In this document: positions 5,244 to 8,216 of the stretch, in pieces
Layout of the letters: every line of letters begins with the position of its first letter
Numbering within the stretch: position 1 is the stretch's first letter
Assembly (NCBI GenBank): GCA_035630195.1
Contig: DASQLD010000168.1
Span: 1-8,216, forward strand
Length of the DNA stretch: 8,216 bases
Direction: 5' to 3'
DNA from: DASQDN01 sp035630195
GTDB lineage: Bacteria; Acidobacteriota; Terriglobia; Bryobacterales; Bryobacteraceae
The notes under the pieces: generated by a model
Database searches by the model: none
What the model saw: only the letters and a program-made list of their open reading frames with translations
Told to the model about the DNA's origin: nothing
Position numbers and translations under genes: made by a program

Positions 5244-8216
5244 GGGGTTCGTTGTCACTTTTAGTGCTGCTATGCGCGTTCTTAGTGTTCTCATTTGCGC
5301 AAACATTCCAGGCCCAAGTTTCCGGCGCCGTTCGTGATTCCACCGGCGCAATCGTGCCGAACGTAAAGCTCACCGCAACCAATATTGCAACAAACGTCGC
5401 CTTAACAACCCAGTCAAATGAAGAAGGGCTCTATCGGTTTTTGGCCTTGCCTCCAGCCCAGTACAAGATTTCTGCGGCGCTGACGGGCTTCAAAACATTC
5501 GAGCAGGGACCTCTTACGTTGCAGGTCAACGACAACATTACTCTTGATGTCACCTTGGAAGTCGGAGACGCAGCGGAAAGGGTGGTCGTGTCCGCCTCTG
5601 CTGAGGCGCTTCAGACGCAGACCGCGAGTGTCGGACAGGTTGTCAATACACGAACTATCGAAGGCCTGCCGCTGAATGTTCGCGATCCACTGGCTCTTAT
5701 TGGCTTGACGCCAGGCGTTACTTTCGGAGCCAATTTCGGCAATGGCGGGGGCCAGGAACTCGGACGGAACTTTTTCAAATCGGATTTCAACGTTGGTGGC
5801 GGTCGTTCCGGTTCCCAAGAACTTCTTCTGGATGGCGCGGCCAACACAACCCCTGACGTTAACCGCGGCGTGATCAACCCGCCTGTCGATTCTGTTCAAG
5901 AATTTAAAGTGCAAGCCAACAGTTATGACGCTGAGTTTGGGCGCACGTCGGGTGGTGTGATTAATGTCATTACGAAATCGGGCACCAACGAATTTCACGG
6001 GCTTGTTTACGACTTTGAGCGTCACTCTTACATCGAGGCAAACAACTGGTTTAACAATGCGAGCGGCATCCCAAATCCGTCCTTCAAACGTCACCAGTTT
6101 GGAGCAAACTTCGGCGGCCCGATCATCAAGAATAAGACGTTCTTCTTCGTCGATTACGAAGGTTTGCGGCAAGGGTTTCCGCAGACATTCACGACCACCG
6201 TTCCTACATTGCTGCAGCGTCAGGGCGACTTCTCACAAACGCGTGCCGCAGGCAACCAAGCGATCACCATCTACGATCCGTTGACAGTCGAAACGCTTCC
6301 CAATGGACAGCGTCAGCGCGCCGCCTTTCCCAATAACGTGATTCCAGCCAATCGAATCGACGCAGTCTCGCGGCGGCTTGCCGATCTCTATCCGGAGCCT
6401 AACCAACCGGGTAACGCGCTGGGCCAAAACAACTATGTACGGAGCGCGGGCTCCACCATCAACACCGACAAATGGGACGCGCGCGTAGATCACGCGTTCG
6501 GTGAAAGCACTCGAATATTCGGACGGTACTCAGAGCAGAAAGATGTCCGCGTCGTTCCCGGTCCCTTGCCTCCACCGGTAGGAGGCGGTCGCAACACGAC
6601 AGATACCTACCACCAGGCAATGGCCGACCTGACTCATGTCTTTTCCCCTACCTATCTTCTGAGCGCGCAGTTCTCCTTCAGCCGAGCGCTTGCGACGCAG
6701 TTTGGACTATCCCGCGGCTTCGACTTCGACTCGCTGGGATTCCCCGCGAATATCAATGCCATCGCGGTCGATCAGGTTCCCTCGGCGACGATTACGGACA
6801 TTCCTGCTAATCTTTCGAACGCGTCGGATTCTTTCACGCAATACCAGCCCAGAAACGTCTGGGCAGCCAGAGCCGGGATGACAAACTCCCAAGGCGCTCA
6901 CAACCTGAAATACGGCGTAGATTATCGAGTCCTGAATTTCAACGAGGGCCAAAACACCGCGCCATCCGGCAACTACACCTTCACGCGCGGATATACGCAA
7001 GGTCCGATTGCGAACGTACCGACCGCGATTGGTGGACACGGATTCGCTGATTTCTTGCTCGGCACACCTTCAAGCGGCACCTTCCGTCAACTGATGCCGA
7101 TCTCAACCCAAGGTCTGTACACGGCGCTGTACTTCCAGGACGACTGGCGCGTCTCGCCGAAACTCACACTGAACTTGGGCGTCCGCTGGGATATACAGCG
7201 CGGCAATCGGGAAAAGTGGGGCCGCATAGCCTGGTTCGATCCGAGCGTCGCCAGCCCGATCGCACAGGCTTCAGGTCTGCCGAACCTTCGCGGCGCCCTG
7301 CGCTGGGTGAATGAAGAGAATGGACGGAACCAACAAGAGACGCCTCTCGGCGATTTTGCGCCCCGCTTGGGCGTAGCCTACAAATTTACCGACAGGATTG
7401 TTATGCGTTCGGGTTACGGCCTCTTCTACGTGCCACGTAACATCCAGGGTAACGGTCTGGGCGCTATCACGGCCTTCCGTGACACTCCGATGGTCACCAG
7501 CCTCGACAACAACATCACGCCTTTGAACCAGCTCTCGAATCCATTTCCGCAAGGCGTTCTGCCGCCGCTGAACGATCGCGATCCGGCGGCCAATGTGGGA
7601 GCCCAGATCCAGGCGCCGTTCTATGAGAACAAATCCGGATATGTTCAACTTTGGAGCTTTGCACTGCAATGGGAGATGCCCGGCAGCGTAGTGATGCAGG
7701 CGCAGTATTGGGGCAACAAGGGAACAGCGCTGCTCACCGCGTCCCAAAACATCAATCAGCTTCCGAACGAATATCTGGCGCTGGGAAATGCTCTGAATGA
7801 TCAGGTTCCCAATCCTTTCTTCGGCGTTATTGCGGCGGGTCCATTATCGAGCCGTACGATTTCGCGCCGCCAATCCTTGCTTCCTTTCCCGCAGTATTCG
7901 GGAGACAACGGAGTCCAACGCGTCCTCGCTCCCTTTGGGAATTCGAGCTACAACGGCGCGACGCTGCAGGCTGAACGTCGCCTGGCGGAGTCCCTTACGT
8001 TCCTGCTCGGCTATACATGGTCAAAGGCCATCGACGATCTGAACACACCCGTCGATGTCTACAACCGCGTACTCAGCCGGGCGCTTTCCGCGTTTGATAC
8101 CCCCCATCAGTTCATCGGAAGCTGGGTTTACCAGATGCCGTTTGGTAAAAACCGAAAGGTGGATCTAGGTGGCGCCGGCAATGCGCTGCTGGGAGATTGG
8201 AACTTGAGCGGTATCG
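5231..8216 (+). CDS. Oar-type TonB-dependent receptor with carboxypeptidase regulatory-like domain (3' end missing)
   Basis: The frame stays open for about 995 codons and leaves the window before its stop. Relatives are usually about 1,100-1,200 residues, so the last barrel strands are missing. The signal peptide starts MRVIRGSLSLLVLLCAFLVF, with cleavage probably after A23 or A28. Residues about 28-112 form the Ig-like carboxypeptidase-regulatory domain (VSGAVRDSTGAIVPNVKLTAT, EGLYRFLALPPAQYKI). Residues about 125-255 form the plug, with LLLDGAANTTPDVNRG and the hallmark QEFKVQANSYDAEFGRTSGGVINVITKSGTNEFHG segment (223-257). The outer-membrane beta barrel follows, including GGPIIKNKTFFFVDYEGLRQ (295-314) and repeated aromatic-ended strands. 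Such receptors import or bind large substrates using TonB energy, and they are greatly expanded in Acidobacteria without a SusD partner; none is seen here. A second in-frame ATG lies at 5219. Neither start has a clear Shine-Dalgarno. The gene is divergent from the sugar cluster, which suggests shared regulation. Confidence 0.93.
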   Translation, partial: MRVIRGSLSLLVLLCAFLVFSFAQTFQAQVSGAVRDSTGAIVPNVKLTATNIATNVALTTQSNEEGLYRFLALPPAQYKISAALTGFKTFEQGPLTLQVNDNITLDVTLEVGDAAERVVVSASAEALQTQTASVGQVVNTRTIEGLPLNVRDPLALIGLTPGVTFGANFGNGGGQELGRNFFKSDFNVGGGRSGSQELLLDGAANTTPDVNRGVINPPVDSVQEFKVQANSYDAEFGRTSGGVINVITKSGTNEFHGLVYDFERHSYIEANNWFNNASGIPNPSFKRHQFGANFGGPIIKNKTFFFVDYEGLRQGFPQTFTTTVPTLLQRQGDFSQTRAAGNQAITIYDPLTVETLPNGQRQRAAFPNNVIPANRIDAVSRRLADLYPEPNQPGNALGQNNYVRSAGSTINTDKWDARVDHAFGESTRIFGRYSEQKDVRVVPGPLPPPVGGGRNTTDTYHQAMADLTHVFSPTYLLSAQFSFSRALATQFGLSRGFDFDSLGFPANINAIAVDQVPSATITDIPANLSNASDSFTQYQPRNVWAARAGMTNSQGAHNLKYGVDYRVLNFNEGQNTAPSGNYTFTRGYTQGPIANVPTAIGGHGFADFLLGTPSSGTFRQLMPISTQGLYTALYFQDDWRVSPKLTLNLGVRWDIQRGNREKWGRIAWFDPSVASPIAQASGLPNLRGALRWVNEENGRNQQETPLGDFAPRLGVAYKFTDRIVMRSGYGLFYVPRNIQGNGLGAITAFRDTPMVTSLDNNITPLNQLSNPFPQGVLPPLNDRDPAANVGAQIQAPFYENKSGYVQLWSFALQWEMPGSVVMQAQYWGNKGTALLTASQNINQLPNEYLALGNALNDQVPNPFFGVIAAGPLSSRTISRRQSLLPFPQYSGDNGVQRVLAPFGNSSYNGATLQAERRLAESLTFLLGYTWSKAIDDLNTPVDVYNRVLSRALSAFDTPHQFIGSWVYQMPFGKNRKVDLGGAGNALLGDWNLSGI

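Noticed and set aside
5414..6172. 252-codon open frame on the minus strand opposite the receptor gene
   Set aside because: It is antisense to the strongly recognisable carboxypeptidase-regulatory and plug domains of the receptor, has no domain of its own and no ribosome binding site. It is a shadow of coding bias.
1..8216. Mobile elements, CRISPR arrays, tRNA or rRNA genes, prophage genes
   Set aside because: No transposase-like or integrase-like protein, regularly spaced repeats or RNA-gene signatures were seen. Gene order and style are uniform, with no sign of recent insertion.

Overview
The window looks like a chromosomal stretch from an acidobacterium, probably of the Solibacter/Bryobacter kind. 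The evidence is moderate GC content, a very large Oar-type TonB-dependent receptor with an N-terminal carboxypeptidase-regulatory-like domain, and a neighbouring cluster of sugar-metabolism genes with Tat-type leaders. This assignment rests on protein style only, since there is no rRNA or other marker in view.

Layout: from about 5192 down to 1, six genes on the minus strand form one tightly packed, operon-like series. In transcription order they are a xylose-isomerase-like TIM-barrel protein (5192-4284), a Gfo/Idh/MocA oxidoreductase (4287-3193), a Tat-exported class V aminotransferase-fold PLP enzyme (3200-1950), a DAGK-family lipid kinase (1917-991), a calcineurin-like metallophosphoesterase (989-174, GTG start), and the first 38 codons of a Tat-exported protein that resembles SMP-30/gluconolactonase (114 to the window edge). 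The first two junctions overlap by 4 and 8 nt. The other gaps are 32, 1 and 59 nt. On the plus strand, one open reading frame runs from about 5231 past the right edge. It encodes about 995 residues of a TonB-dependent receptor. No gene-free stretch exceeds 60 bp.

How it may work together (inference): the receptor would import or sense an oligosaccharide or sugar derivative at the outer membrane. The Tat-exported lactonase-like and PLP enzymes would act in the periplasm, and the TIM-barrel and Gfo/Idh proteins would carry out oxidation and epimerisation in the cytoplasm. The lipid kinase and phosphoesterase form a second module, possibly lipid phosphorylation and turnover, embedded between the sugar genes.

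The start codons of the two divergent units are only 26-38 bp apart. That gap carries a perfect 7-bp dyad (TGATAAC, 10-nt spacer, GTTATCA) that covers the receptor's likely ATG and overlaps -10-like hexamers on both strands. This is the most interesting non-coding signal in the window. I found no rRNA, tRNA, CRISPR array, insertion sequence or terminator.
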